64,000 nt of DNA, from contig CAWGSP010000001.1 of the NCBI GenBank assembly GCA_963825335.1, forward strand, positions 2,418,001-2,482,000, written 5' to 3'. The notes beneath the pieces are model-generated. The model was not told the origin of the DNA. It worked only from the letters and a program-made list of their open reading frames with translations, and did no database searches. Positions 38,810 to 49,042 of the stretch are shown one piece after another. Each line of letters starts with the position of its first letter. The first letter of the stretch is position 1. The stretch comes from Methanobacterium_B sp963825335. GTDB lineage: Archaea > Methanobacteriota > Methanobacteria > Methanobacteriales > Methanobacteriaceae. A program made the translations under genes and the position numbers.

Positions 38810-39703
38810 GTGTCTAAATTTGATAGTTGTTTCATTAGTGCACCTGTAGGAACTAATTTGGAATCGGTGCGTGAAATATTAAGAAATAAAAATATCCGCT
38901 GGTATGATCAAAGTATAATATCTATAGGAGATTCAGTGCAAAACTCAATAAAAGATAATATTCAATCTGCTGATTTTTTTTGTTTAATAATACCTAAACT
39001 AGACGATTATTCCCGATATTTCAACATTTTTTATGAATTAGGAATTGCAGAATCTTCACAAAAACCCGTTTTAATTTTCATTAGTCCTCAAGTCAAAATG
39101 CCTCCATTTATTCAAAATTATACATATGTGCGTGCAGATTTAAGTAATATAGAATCTTTGAATTATAATATTGATACATTTATTAAATATTCAAAACCAA
39201 AAAAAATATCATCTCAATTAAATGGAAAAAAAACTTATAAAATTGATTATTCATGGGTAGATGCCGGTTTAAAAGAAGTTGAAGAAGGAGGCATAAAAAA
39301 TTTTGAATATTTTGTTTTGAATCTATTTAAAAAATCAGGATTAATTGTTTCTAAGGACAGTAAATATTTTGAAAAAAGATTTGAAATCGATTTAGCTATT
39401 TGGATTGATTCATTAGATAAAATTCTATGTAATCCTATTTTAGTGGAACTTAAATATGGTACTTTTTCTAACAAAAAATTGGAAAATTTGGAAAATAACC
39501 TTAGAAATTACTTAAATCAAAGAGAAGGAATTGGATTACTAATTTATTTTGATAAAAATAAGAAGAAATTCCCTTCAGAATTTAATAGATGGCCTTTGAT
39601 TATCCGTTTAAGTCTATCTGAATTAACAGAATTGGTTATTAAAGACAAATTTGAGAAAGAGATAGTTAAAAGACGTAATTATGCCATCCATGGTGGTTAT
39701 TAA
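38810..39703 (+). CDS. TIR-like / PD-(D/E)XK nuclease fusion, putative defence effector
   Basis: A 297-residue protein. Residues 5-90 form a TIR-like or nucleoside-deoxyribosyltransferase-like fold: FISAPVG, IGDSVQNSIKDNIQSADFF and NIFYELGIAESSQKPVLIF, with Glu76 where the catalytic Glu of these NAD-processing folds sits. Residues 150-280 are a Mrr-like nuclease with Glu166, Asp194 (FEIDLAIW) and Glu213-x-Lys215 (VELKYG), the complete PD-(D/E)XK set. I choose GTG at 38810, seven bases after a run of eight G; the ATG 20 codons upstream has no ribosome site. The next gene starts directly after the stop. The family is not one I can name. Confidence 0.72.
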   Translation: MSKFDSCFISAPVGTNLESVREILRNKNIRWYDQSIISIGDSVQNSIKDNIQSADFFCLIIPKLDDYSRYFNIFYELGIAESSQKPVLIFISPQVKMPPFIQNYTYVRADLSNIESLNYNIDTFIKYSKPKKISSQLNGKKTYKIDYSWVDAGLKEVEEGGIKNFEYFVLNLFKKSGLIVSKDSKYFEKRFEIDLAIWIDSLDKILCNPILVELKYGTFSNKKLENLENNLRNYLNQREGIGLLIYFDKNKKKFPSEFNRWPLIIRLSLSELTELVIKDKFEKEIVKRRNYAIHGGY

Positions 39704-40237
39704 ATGCCAACTATTCCTAAAGATCATATAAAAATCCTATTTTATAGAATGGATACATCTACAAATAGTGTTGAAAAAGGAAATGCTCTTGAAGATTTTA
39801 TTTCTGAATTCTTCTCATATGTTCCAGGTATTATAATAACTCAACGAAATGCTTTGAATGCTTTCAGAACTGAAGAAATTGACATTGCTCTTTGGAATGA
39901 TCAAGAAGAAAAGGGATTTAGATTCTTACCTAACAACTTATTAGTTGAATGTAAAAATTGGAGCTCTCCAGTAGGGTCATCCGAAGTGTCATATTTTGGG
40001 AGTATTTTAAGGCGAAAAGGTTTGGATCACGGATTTTTCATAGCAATGAATGGAATTACAGGCGATAAACTTCTCCTTACGGATGCTCATCATATAATAT
40101 CTGAATTTTTATTAGATAAAATAAAGATTATAGTTTTAGATATTGAAGATATTAAACGTATTGAACATACTGATGACTTAATATATCTAATAAAATCTAA
40201 AATTACCCAATTACATGCCTCAGGAACAACTTTGTAG
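39704..40237 (+). CDS. PD-(D/E)XK (Mrr-like) endonuclease
   Basis: A 177-residue single-domain nuclease: Glu30 (GNALEDFISEFF), Asp60 (EEIDIALW), Glu82-x-Lys84 (LLVECKNWSSPVGSSEVSYF) and a C-terminal sheet with GFFIAMNGITGD. This arrangement matches stand-alone restriction-endonuclease-like proteins. The ATG begins on the base after the TAA of the TIR-nuclease gene, so the two are co-translated and presumably act together. The fact that both partners carry an apparently complete nuclease site is unusual. No methylase is present, so it is not a standard restriction-modification pair. Confidence 0.78.
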   Translation: MPTIPKDHIKILFYRMDTSTNSVEKGNALEDFISEFFSYVPGIIITQRNALNAFRTEEIDIALWNDQEEKGFRFLPNNLLVECKNWSSPVGSSEVSYFGSILRRKGLDHGFFIAMNGITGDKLLLTDAHHIISEFLLDKIKIIVLDIEDIKRIEHTDDLIYLIKSKITQLHASGTTL

Positions 40238-40541
40238 CAAATTAACTTAATTAATTAAAATCTTTAATGATTCATATTGAGGCATAAATCGTTTGGATAT
40301 AATCTGAACAATTAGAACATGATATATGTCCAATTCTTAGTTTTAACAGTTAAATGAATTGAATTAGGACTTTTAGTATAATAAATTCTTCAATTTTTGT
40401 AGTTTATTTTTTAGGTTATATTATCATCTTTTTAATGTTAATTTATCTTCATTGTATCAAACTTTCTAACAAATGTAATCCATAAAAATAGAGGAAAATC
40501 TGTTATATATGATCTATTTTGTGAGTATATAAAAATAAATA

Positions 40542-41246
40542 TTATAATAATGAAGGTAATTCGTCGTTCAATTCTAACATTATTTCGAGCGTTCTTTTTA
40601 AATCAATGGTAATTGAATCTTGAATTTGAGTTTGGAATATAAATTCTTCTCCTTCAGGCATTTCTTCATTTAATAGTTCTGGAAATGTATAATATAATTT
40701 ATTAACTTTCGAGATTGTTTTATCCAAATCTAAAAGCTTTGAATATATTTCAGGTTTTAGTAAACTGTTAAATTTTATTATAATATCATCTAATTGCTTA
40801 TTTGCCACATTTAATTCAGTTATTAATGATTCCCATTCTAATTGACCTCCCGATCTTATATCAAATTGAGCTAATACATAGTTCTTTGTGAATTCCATAG
40901 CCGCTTCTCTCATTAATTTGGGATCTCCTGAAGTGAATCCATTCTGAGCTTTTAAACTTTCAAAACTGAATCCAAAACCTATTCTCATAGATCTACAATA
41001 AATATCTATTAGAAGTTCAATTCTATCAGTTAAAAAATGACTTACATCTTTCCATTTTTCCTTTTCTTCTCTATCTATAACCCATTTAATATAAGTAACA
41101 GAAAGGATTATCACAGCAAGATCTGTTATTATATTCGAGAGAATGTTAACTGCAGTCCCATTTTGATTAGTATAAAATAATACTAATAATAATGAGGTTA
41201 TAATTACAATAAACGGTATTAAAATCCACCAAACTTTTTTATCCAT
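40542..41246 (-). CDS. Two-helix membrane protein in the defence island
   Basis: A 234-residue protein with two N-terminal membrane helices (about 6-24 and 35-58), followed by a soluble helical domain of about 175 residues with coiled-coil character (EREEKEKWKDVSHFLTDRIELL type, then LDKTISKVNKLYYTF). I do not recognise the family. It is the only minus-strand gene of the island and sits between the two nuclease systems. Many phage-defence operons use two-helix proteins as membrane-damaging effectors, so that role is conceivable, but nothing here proves it. A promoter could lie in 41247-41440, shared divergently with the HamA gene. Confidence 0.6.
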   Translation of the reverse strand: MDKKVWWILIPFIVIITSLLLVLFYTNQNGTAVNILSNIITDLAVIILSVTYIKWVIDREEKEKWKDVSHFLTDRIELLIDIYCRSMRIGFGFSFESLKAQNGFTSGDPKLMREAAMEFTKNYVLAQFDIRSGGQLEWESLITELNVANKQLDDIIIKFNSLLKPEIYSKLLDLDKTISKVNKLYYTFPELLNEEMPEGEEFIFQTQIQDSITIDLKRTLEIMLELNDELPSLL

Positions 41247-41442
41247 TTTATGACTCCCAGTATATACTATTCACCTAATATTTGGAACATTAAGTATTAA
41301 AGTTAATCTAAAATAAGTTTCTGTTTGGAGTTAAGATAATTAATTCAAAATATATTCGTTAATAATTTTTTATAATATTATACAAACATTTAACTTAAAG
41401 GACGTAATACTATTCATAAATATTACTATGGTGCTTTAATAA

Positions 41443-42270
41443 TTGTCTGATGATTCTATGACATCCCTCATAACTGGAAACAGATTAAATGAATGGTTAT
41501 CATGTGAAAAACGTGACCCTTGTGAGTATTCCAAATTTAAAGTGATAAATATAGAAGAAATTAATGATTTTACTGAAGATATAAAAAAATATCTACAATT
41601 GAAAGTTTATAACCAAATTTTTGATTTAGAAATTTTATCTGATTTGGCAGATGAATTAGGATGGGAAAGAGTAAAGAATGAATTTATTCGTCCAAGCATA
41701 CCACGTGATGGAAGATCAATTAAAAAAGGTGATTTTGCCGAAATATTATTTTCAAATATTTTAGAAGAATTTCAAGAGTATATTATTCCATTTCATAAAG
41801 TTTATTTTAAAATATTTCCAGAACATAGTTTACCCAGAACAGATATATTGGCTTTTAAAGTAGATAATAATTCAATTATTGAAGTATGTTTTATTGAATC
41901 AAAATTAAGAAGTGTTAATGATTATAATTGTGCAAAAGATGGAGTTAAACAGTTATATGAGGATTATAATATCATAGTTCCAGACATTCTAAAATTTACT
42001 TTAAAAATATTAAAACAAAATGATTCCGATTTGTATCATCCATTCATCAAATATTTGAGAGATAGAAACGAAAATACACATTTAGACAATTTCCGACTTA
42101 GTTTGTGTTGGGAAAAAGATTCATGGAATGAGAGAGTTCTTGCAAATTTAGAATCTGAAGAAACTAACTTATCAAAATTAAATGTTCATGTTACACGTAT
42201 CAATAACTTGAATAATATCATTAATCTTGTATTTTCCGAATTAGAAGATGAAGGTTTGTTAGATGAATGA
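41443..42270 (+). CDS. hamA: HamA-like nuclease (DUF1837), Hachiman defence
   Basis: A 275-residue protein. The order of motifs, Glu100 (GDFAEILFSNIL), Asp134 (PRTDILAF), and Glu152-x-Lys154 (CFIESKLRS), is a PD-(D/E)XK-type core as in HamA of Hachiman systems. In Hachiman, HamA is the nuclease held inactive by the HamB helicase until phage attack. The start is uncertain: TTG at 41443 follows GGTG by nine bases, an ATG at 41458 has no ribosome site. It overlaps the helicase gene by eight bases. The related AbpA-AbpB pair is an alternative name. Confidence 0.75.
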   Translation: MSDDSMTSLITGNRLNEWLSCEKRDPCEYSKFKVINIEEINDFTEDIKKYLQLKVYNQIFDLEILSDLADELGWERVKNEFIRPSIPRDGRSIKKGDFAEILFSNILEEFQEYIIPFHKVYFKIFPEHSLPRTDILAFKVDNNSIIEVCFIESKLRSVNDYNCAKDGVKQLYEDYNIIVPDILKFTLKILKQNDSDLYHPFIKYLRDRNENTHLDNFRLSLCWEKDSWNERVLANLESEETNLSKLNVHVTRINNLNNIINLVFSELEDEGLLDE

Positions 42271-45200
42271 AAATAATCAAAAAAGTATTAATAGAGTTTT
42301 AGCTATTACTAATAGAGAAGGATTTCTATTTGAACTTGCACAAATTCAATCAAAATCAATGCTAAGTGAAATCACAGATGAAATTCCTCAATATGATTGG
42401 AGATATAAAACTCATCGAGTAACTCGTAATGCATTAATTAGTACTTTTGAATTGGAAAGTCTTGCTATTCAAGATGCAAATTACCTAAAAGGACGATTAT
42501 CAAATGCTGCCAAAAAATTGGCTATTCTGTGGGAATCATTAGCTCAGCTTGATGAATGCTATAAAAAAGAAACTAATATCTTAAACGCTGCAATAAATTA
42601 TGAATTAGCGGGTTATTCAGCTAATGCAATTTGTTTATCAAAAAAATTAGATTATAATTCAGAATTATCTTTAAATTTAACTTCTCTAGTTATTTTATTT
42701 ATCCAAAGAAAATTTCAAATTTTGTTAGAAAAATCAACTAACTTAATGAATGAACCTGAAATAACAAAGGGGGTAAATAATTCTCTGGTTGCGGATATGG
42801 CTTTAGCATTTGCTAGTAAAGGCTTTTTTTCAATGACAGAGTATTTTTTTAAAGGAAATTCAAATTCATTAATTAACTCATTTAAATCCTTTCAAAATGC
42901 AGAATATCTTTTTAATAATCTTTTGCAATACGAAGAATCTAATTTGATTAGAAGCATAATTAGTTTAATTCCGATAATGAAAGATAGATCAACATGGAAT
43001 ATGTTAAAGAAATATGCTCCAGAAGAACCAAAATGGAATCTCTACATCAAGTTACTTTCAAGAGGATTAGGAAATGATATTCTTAATGCAACTTCTATTT
43101 CTGAATTGTGGATTTCACAAATATATGCTCTTGAAAATGGTTTATTAAGCGATGATAATAATAAAATTATAAGAATGCCTACAAGTGCAGGTAAAACAAG
43201 AATAGCAGAAATGGCTATTGTTCATACTTTAATAAATGATCCAGATGCCAAATGCATTTATGTGGCACCATATAAAGCATTAGTATCTGAATTAAAACAA
43301 TCTTTTTTTGCTATTTTCAACGATTTAGGATATAGAATTTCCTCTTTAACAGGGAATTATGAATCAGATGATTTTGAAGAATTATTATTTAATAAAACGG
43401 ATATTTTAATTTTGACACCAGAAAAACTTGATTTATTATTTAGGTCAAATCCTGAGTTTTTTATTGATTTAAAACTTGTAATTCTGGATGAAATGCATAT
43501 TATTTCTGATGATTTACGGGGTATTAAATTTGAATTATTAATCTCCCGTATAAAAAGATCATTAACTAATACAAAGTTTATAACGCTTTCAGCTGTTGTT
43601 CCTCAAGAAACATTAGAAGATCTAGCTCAATGGTTTAATAATTCACAGGAAGGTATAATAAAATCCTCATGGAGACCTTCTATTCAAAGATATGCAAAAT
43701 TTGAATGGAATGGGCACAATGGGACTATTAAATACGCTCCAGAAGAAGATAATCAAATTCTAGAACAATTTGTTCCGGGAGTAATAAAACAGCGTTATTT
43801 AAATGATGATTTTCCTATTTTCCCTCTTAAAGACAAAAGAAATCAGATTGCTGCAGAACTTGGATTTAAATTTGGAGAACGTGGTCCTGTTCTAATATTC
43901 ACTCCTCATAAAAATCAAGTTAGTCCTATAGCTAAATGTTTAAAAGAGATTATAAAATTAGATAAAAATGAACATCAAAATAAAGATGAAACGATTCGAT
44001 CAATAATTCTGGCTGAAGAATGGCTAGGATCTGAACATTATGTAACTAAATGTCTTAAATGTGGAATAGCGGTGCATCATGGGGGAATCCCACAAATTGT
44101 TGGTGATGCTATTTTAAATGATTTTAGAAAAAATAAATATAAATTTATTGTAGCTAATAATACATTAGCTCAAGGAGTTAATTTACCAATAAAAACTATA
44201 ATAATTCATAGTTGTTACCGCTTCAATCCAAATTCTAAACGAATGGAAAAAATTACGGCAAGAGAATATTGGAATATAGCTGGTCGAGCTGGTAGGGCTA
44301 CTGAAGAAACTGAAGGATTAATAATTCATTTAGGACTGGATAACAAAGATGAAATAGATTTCAATTATTATTTAATGCTAAAAGAAGATGTTGAACCTGT
44401 AAATACAGCCATTTATACGGCTTTAATAGAATTGATTTCTGGTAGATTATCAGAAGAGGCAATTAAAGAGGAACTAGATTCTGAAATTTTAGCTTTATTA
44501 GTAGAAGAAAATGATTTACTTGTTGAAGATATTGATGATATTCTAATTAATAGTATATCTCAGATTCAAGCTAAAAAAAATAAAATTCCTTTTGAAAAAA
44601 TAAGAAAATTATTCATTGAAAAGGCAGAAGAAATAAATGAAGAAGTACCAAATTCGAAAATCCGTGCTTTATATAGTTCAACTGGCCTAAAAACAAAATC
44701 TTGTATTAGTATCCACAATCATATTCTGGAAAACAAAGAATTATTAAAAGAAATATTTAGTACTTATAAAATTATAGATCACGAAATTTTAATCACCCTA
44801 TTATTGGATATGAGTTTCCAAATATCAGAAACAGAACCTAAACAGGAGAGTGAAGTAGAGTATAATGAATTATTAAAAATGTGGTTAAGTGGTAATGAAA
44901 TTGATAAGATAAGTGCACATTTTAGTGATAAACTAAAAATTGAAGATTTAAATATAATTATAGGAGATTATTTTTCTTATAAACTTCCATGGGGGGTATC
45001 TAGTTATCTAAATATAGCTTATGAAATATTAGGCATTAAAAAAATAGAATTGTCGGATTATATTAAATTTTTACCATCAATGATAAAATTTGGAGTACCT
45101 GATCCTATAGCTTGTTGGGCTATGTCTATAGGAATTACTTCTCGAAGAGTAGCAATAAATTTTGCTAACAAATATAGATATGAATCTAAAAACACGAACT

Positions 45201-45658
45201 ATGAAGATTTTCTTGAATGGATAAATCAGTTAAGTGATGATACTTTACGTTTTGATTTTAATCTTAAAAGCCCTTTAATCGAAGATGTAAGCACTTCAAT
45301 AATGAATTCGGCTCATAATGAATTATTATGGGATTATAACGGTTTAATTAATATCTTACCTTTAATTGTAGAAGTTAAAGGGATTAATTATATTGAAAGG
45401 CAAAAAAATTTAATTAACTCTGAAATCGGGCTTGAAGTTAAACTTGTTCGAAATTATAATGATATGATTGATCGAAATTCTATTTTAGTATACTTATTTG
45501 ACAAAGAAATAGGATATTTGCCTCAATCTGTTGCACAAATTTTGGCAATAGAGTTAGATACTGGTACTAAGTTTCTTTGTTCTATAATTGATTTTGAGGA
45601 AAATTCCGATTCTCCAATCATAGAAATAATTCTAAAAGAAAATAAATATCCAATTTAG
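42263..45658 (+). CDS. hamB: HamB-like superfamily 2 helicase, Hachiman defence
   Basis: A 1131-residue protein. An N-terminal helical region (1-290) is followed by two RecA domains: Walker A PTSAGKTRIAEMA near 304-316, DEMHII (motif II) near 408, SAV (motif III) near 440, then HHGGIP and NNTLAQGVNLP (near 610-640) and GRAGRATEETEGL (motif VI) near 674. The C-terminal 400 residues are helical with winged-helix character, as in Ski2/Hel308-type enzymes. HamB proteins of about this length scan DNA and release the nuclease. Eight-base overlap (ATGAATGA) with hamA indicates coupling. Confidence 0.82.
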   Translation: MNENNQKSINRVLAITNREGFLFELAQIQSKSMLSEITDEIPQYDWRYKTHRVTRNALISTFELESLAIQDANYLKGRLSNAAKKLAILWESLAQLDECYKKETNILNAAINYELAGYSANAICLSKKLDYNSELSLNLTSLVILFIQRKFQILLEKSTNLMNEPEITKGVNNSLVADMALAFASKGFFSMTEYFFKGNSNSLINSFKSFQNAEYLFNNLLQYEESNLIRSIISLIPIMKDRSTWNMLKKYAPEEPKWNLYIKLLSRGLGNDILNATSISELWISQIYALENGLLSDDNNKIIRMPTSAGKTRIAEMAIVHTLINDPDAKCIYVAPYKALVSELKQSFFAIFNDLGYRISSLTGNYESDDFEELLFNKTDILILTPEKLDLLFRSNPEFFIDLKLVILDEMHIISDDLRGIKFELLISRIKRSLTNTKFITLSAVVPQETLEDLAQWFNNSQEGIIKSSWRPSIQRYAKFEWNGHNGTIKYAPEEDNQILEQFVPGVIKQRYLNDDFPIFPLKDKRNQIAAELGFKFGERGPVLIFTPHKNQVSPIAKCLKEIIKLDKNEHQNKDETIRSIILAEEWLGSEHYVTKCLKCGIAVHHGGIPQIVGDAILNDFRKNKYKFIVANNTLAQGVNLPIKTIIIHSCYRFNPNSKRMEKITAREYWNIAGRAGRATEETEGLIIHLGLDNKDEIDFNYYLMLKEDVEPVNTAIYTALIELISGRLSEEAIKEELDSEILALLVEENDLLVEDIDDILINSISQIQAKKNKIPFEKIRKLFIEKAEEINEEVPNSKIRALYSSTGLKTKSCISIHNHILENKELLKEIFSTYKIIDHEILITLLLDMSFQISETEPKQESEVEYNELLKMWLSGNEIDKISAHFSDKLKIEDLNIIIGDYFSYKLPWGVSSYLNIAYEILGIKKIELSDYIKFLPSMIKFGVPDPIACWAMSIGITSRRVAINFANKYRYESKNTNYEDFLEWINQLSDDTLRFDFNLKSPLIEDVSTSIMNSAHNELLWDYNGLINILPLIVEVKGINYIERQKNLINSEIGLEVKLVRNYNDMIDRNSILVYLFDKEIGYLPQSVAQILAIELDTGTKFLCSIIDFEENSDSPIIEIILKENKYPI

Positions 45659-46813
45659 AACTAAAGAGTTTATAATATAATTATTTAACTCAAATTAATG
45701 TAAATTTTCGATAAGTAAAAAATTTAATCAGTTATAGATGTACCTAAAAGTCATTAGTGATGTATATCGAATTATACTGTTAATATGAATCATACAGTTG
45801 ATTTACTATCTTAAAGTTAGCTATAATTAAATCAAAAGGTGTTTACTAAAAGTTAGAATAAATGCATGTTTCATCAAAATTTAATCTATCTTTACACATA
45901 ACAACTAAACAATTTTCGCAAAATAATCCAATAAAATTGGTATTCTTATTTATGCTTCCATCAAGAATTTTAAAAATAATTTTAATTATTCTAGTAAAAT
46001 AATATTTAATCTATTGAAAAACATTAGTAATAACCATATTTGTCAAACACTAGATACTTTATATGATCAATAAAACGTTAAATTAGGGCTAAATGAACCC
46101 GAACATCTATATCTAATACTCATAAATCGATCAATTTCAATAATTAAATTAAATAAAATTTGTGAAGAGGTTTTTTAATTTTATAAATAAAAAACTTATT
46201 TTTCAGATTCGTTATAGCGATGTTTCGCCACCAATAGGGTCACTATACTATTCTATATTTAATTCTACTATAAATAGATTTCTAAAAAATGAATTGCAGC
46301 AATTATACATAATTCTTACTACAATACTACTTAAACTTTAGTGTATTCTGATGGCGGGACTCAAATTATCCTAATATTTTAATATAATTAAAATATTAAA
46401 GGTTAAAACCTGATTAAAATGGTATGCTAAATGTATACTGCTATTAATACTTAATGCTTCTAACATGGGACGTTTCAGTATTTGAAAGATAGCGTTCATT
46501 AAATTAAGTGATTATCATCTAAACTATGGAATTATCGTTTTTATTTAAACGTATCATGTTTAAGAATTTCCAATATATTACTATAATCCTCTAACCTAAT
46601 TAGTATATTCCCTTTTGAATTATTAATCTATTCTCCCTGAAAGTTCTAATAGAGTTTATTTTCAATCTCAAAACAATTGAAACAGATATTTAAAGATATG
46701 TTTGAATTTAATTAGATTGTGATATTCCAATTTTATAACTATATATAAAATAAGATAACAACATTAATTGGTAATAACGAATTATTATTTTAATCATTAT
46801 GGGAGTGGGGTAA
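45659..46813. other. Long intergenic region between two defence units
   Basis: About 1.15 kb of AT-rich non-coding DNA. It contains the R2b repeat (46205-46365) and near 46451-46472 a TTCTAACATGGGACG segment that recurs inverted near 38600 (reverse strand TTCTAACATGACG). The promoter for the OLD gene must lie in 46700-46800. No open frame with support. Confidence 0.5.
46205..46365. repeat. R2b repeat, right copy
   Basis: TTCGTTATAG, TGTTTCGC, GGGTCACTATACTATT and the following 110 bases align with 38335-38490 with small gaps and roughly three quarters identity by eye. It is in direct orientation, so the two copies bracket the TIR-nuclease and Hachiman genes. Confidence 0.72.
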
Positions 46814-48913
46814 ATGTACTTAAGTTCTGTTCGAATTCAGAATTATAGGCGTCTTAAAAATGTCCATATGCCGTTATCTCCATTTGTATGTATAATTGGG
46901 GAAAATAATTGTGGTAAATCATCTACTTTATTAAGTTTGAGTCTTTTTATTAGTGGTACAAAAATTCCCACTCAAGATTTTCGGGACTCATCTGATAATA
47001 TAAAAATAGAAGTTGAAATTAAAGACATTGATGAAGTTGATTTAGGTAGGATAGATGAATCACCTCGAGAAAAGATCATTAAGATTATTGATGATGACCG
47101 CTTAAACTTAATTCGAATTTATGAACCTGATGGTTCATCCGATATATATTATAAAGGTCTCGGTCCAAAAAATGGAAAACTTGACTTTGGAAAAATTAAG
47201 AAAGAAAAAATTTTAACAGGTAAAAAAGGAAAACCTCTCCAGAAATTCATGCAAGCTTTCTTAGAAGAGTATAGTGATGATTTTATAGGTGTTACAAGTC
47301 AGAAAGATGTTGAAAAAGTTCTTGAAACCATAATTAATAGATTAACATCTGATGAATTAGAAGAAAAGGAGTTTATTTTACCTATAGACTGGAAATACTT
47401 GAGACCTTTGCTACCGGAACCAATACTCATTCCTGCTGTCAAAGATATTTCTGATGATGTTAAAACAAAAGAATCAGCTACATTTGGGAAATTAATAGGT
47501 GTATTACTTAGTTTAATTGAAAAAGCAGACGTATTTGAAGATATTACAAAGGCTTTTGATGAACTTAAAGGCCTTCTTAACAAAATCAAGACTGATGAAG
47601 ATGTTAAAGATGGTAGAATTGAAGAAATTATAAATATTGAAAATATTCTAGAATCGTATATACAAGAGAACTTTCCTAATGTTACATTAGAAATTATTGT
47701 TCCACCACCAGAACTGAAAAAGGTATTTTCGAGTGCAGAAATTGAAATTGATGATGGTGTGGTTGGATTTATTGATAATAAAGGGGATGGATTGAAACGA
47801 GCTGTAACATTCGCTTTATTGAGGACTTACGTAAAAATGAATAGTATTGTCAAGGTAAAAGATAAAACCGATACTTTTACGCCATATTTATTTCTATTTG
47901 AAGAGCCAGAGTTATATCTACATCCTAAAGCTCAAAAAATATTATTTGATGCTCTATGTAACATTTCCGAACAACATCAAGTTATTGTAACAACTCATTC
48001 CCCAATATTTTTCTCACCAGACTATGAAGGAACATTCATTAAAATGAAAAAAACAGAAGAAGACGATTTGCCTTGTTCTGAAACTTGCGGAATAACTATA
48101 GATGAAGATTTAACAGAGCGTGACTTCTTCAAATTAATTTGTTTTGAAAATAATAATGCTGCTTTCTTTTCTGATAGAATATTGTTAGTTGAAGGAGATT
48201 CTGATTCAATATTTTTCCATCATATCTCTAAAGGATTAAGTAAAGAATGGGATTTCGATTCTGAAAATATTCCTATAATAAGAATTCAGGGAAAAGGGAA
48301 TATCACAAGATATAAAGAGTTTTTTAAGGCTTTTGAAATAGATGTACACGTTATATTGGATTTAGATGTTATAATCAATGGATTTGATAAATTAGGGGCA
48401 AATGATGAAGCATTAGAACTTCGTGAGAAGTTATTAAAAGAAGTTGATGAGATAGCAGAAGAAGACGAGATTTCTGGTTCACCTACTAAAGAACATGTAA
48501 AAGCAATGGTGCGTAGATATAGTTGGGTCGAGAAATATGACAGATTAAAAGAATTGGCAAGGCTTTGCATTAGTGGTTATTTCTTAAAAGAAGAGGAAAC
48601 GCTTGAAATAGAATTATTATTCTCTAAAGAGATTGAAAACAAACGAAAGCAAGTTTTAAAGAAAGTTGATTGTGAAACAAAAACGAAACTTATGTCTATT
48701 TTGAGAAATGATAAGATTTATGTTTTATACAACGGCGATGTCGAATCTTATTATCCTGAAGGAGTAAAAGGTAGAGATAAACTTTCAAAGGCGTTTAATG
48801 CTTGTGATCTACTGGACGATTCGGAAAAAATTAATGATCTTTGTTCTGAATTTGAGTTTGAAGGTACTTCATTATCTGAGTTTGAAATAATCTTTAAAAA
48901 TATTTTTGAATAG
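46814..48913 (+). CDS. OLD-family ATP-dependent nuclease (AAA + TOPRIM)
   Basis: A 699-residue protein. The N-terminal ABC-type ATPase shows Walker A GENNCGKSS at 29-37, an inserted region, then Walker B FLFEEPELYLHP near 363 and the switch VTTHSP near 395. The C-terminal TOPRIM nuclease is present as LLVEGDSDSIFF near 458 with its Asp pair LDLDV near 516. OLD nucleases include GajA of Gabija and related phage-defence proteins. Here there is no UvrD-like helicase partner; a HEPN protein follows instead. ATG 46814 is preceded by GGGAGTGGGG. Roughly 100 residues longer than GajA. Confidence 0.85.
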   Translation: MYLSSVRIQNYRRLKNVHMPLSPFVCIIGENNCGKSSTLLSLSLFISGTKIPTQDFRDSSDNIKIEVEIKDIDEVDLGRIDESPREKIIKIIDDDRLNLIRIYEPDGSSDIYYKGLGPKNGKLDFGKIKKEKILTGKKGKPLQKFMQAFLEEYSDDFIGVTSQKDVEKVLETIINRLTSDELEEKEFILPIDWKYLRPLLPEPILIPAVKDISDDVKTKESATFGKLIGVLLSLIEKADVFEDITKAFDELKGLLNKIKTDEDVKDGRIEEIINIENILESYIQENFPNVTLEIIVPPPELKKVFSSAEIEIDDGVVGFIDNKGDGLKRAVTFALLRTYVKMNSIVKVKDKTDTFTPYLFLFEEPELYLHPKAQKILFDALCNISEQHQVIVTTHSPIFFSPDYEGTFIKMKKTEEDDLPCSETCGITIDEDLTERDFFKLICFENNNAAFFSDRILLVEGDSDSIFFHHISKGLSKEWDFDSENIPIIRIQGKGNITRYKEFFKAFEIDVHVILDLDVIINGFDKLGANDEALELREKLLKEVDEIAEEDEISGSPTKEHVKAMVRRYSWVEKYDRLKELARLCISGYFLKEEETLEIELLFSKEIENKRKQVLKKVDCETKTKLMSILRNDKIYVLYNGDVESYYPEGVKGRDKLSKAFNACDLLDDSEKINDLCSEFEFEGTSLSEFEIIFKNIFE

Positions 48914-49042
48914 CAGAAGATAAACAAAACATTGTACACTTAAAACGTTGTTTATTTAAATCTATATTATTTATTGAATAAGCAATAATGTTAGAAAGTA
49001 AAATAAAGAAAACTGAGATTTGATCAATTGGGGGGTTTATTT

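Noticed and set aside
38810..40237. Classical type II restriction-modification pair
   Set aside because: Both proteins have nuclease cores and no methyltransferase motif (such as DPPY or NPPF) is seen in either or next to them.
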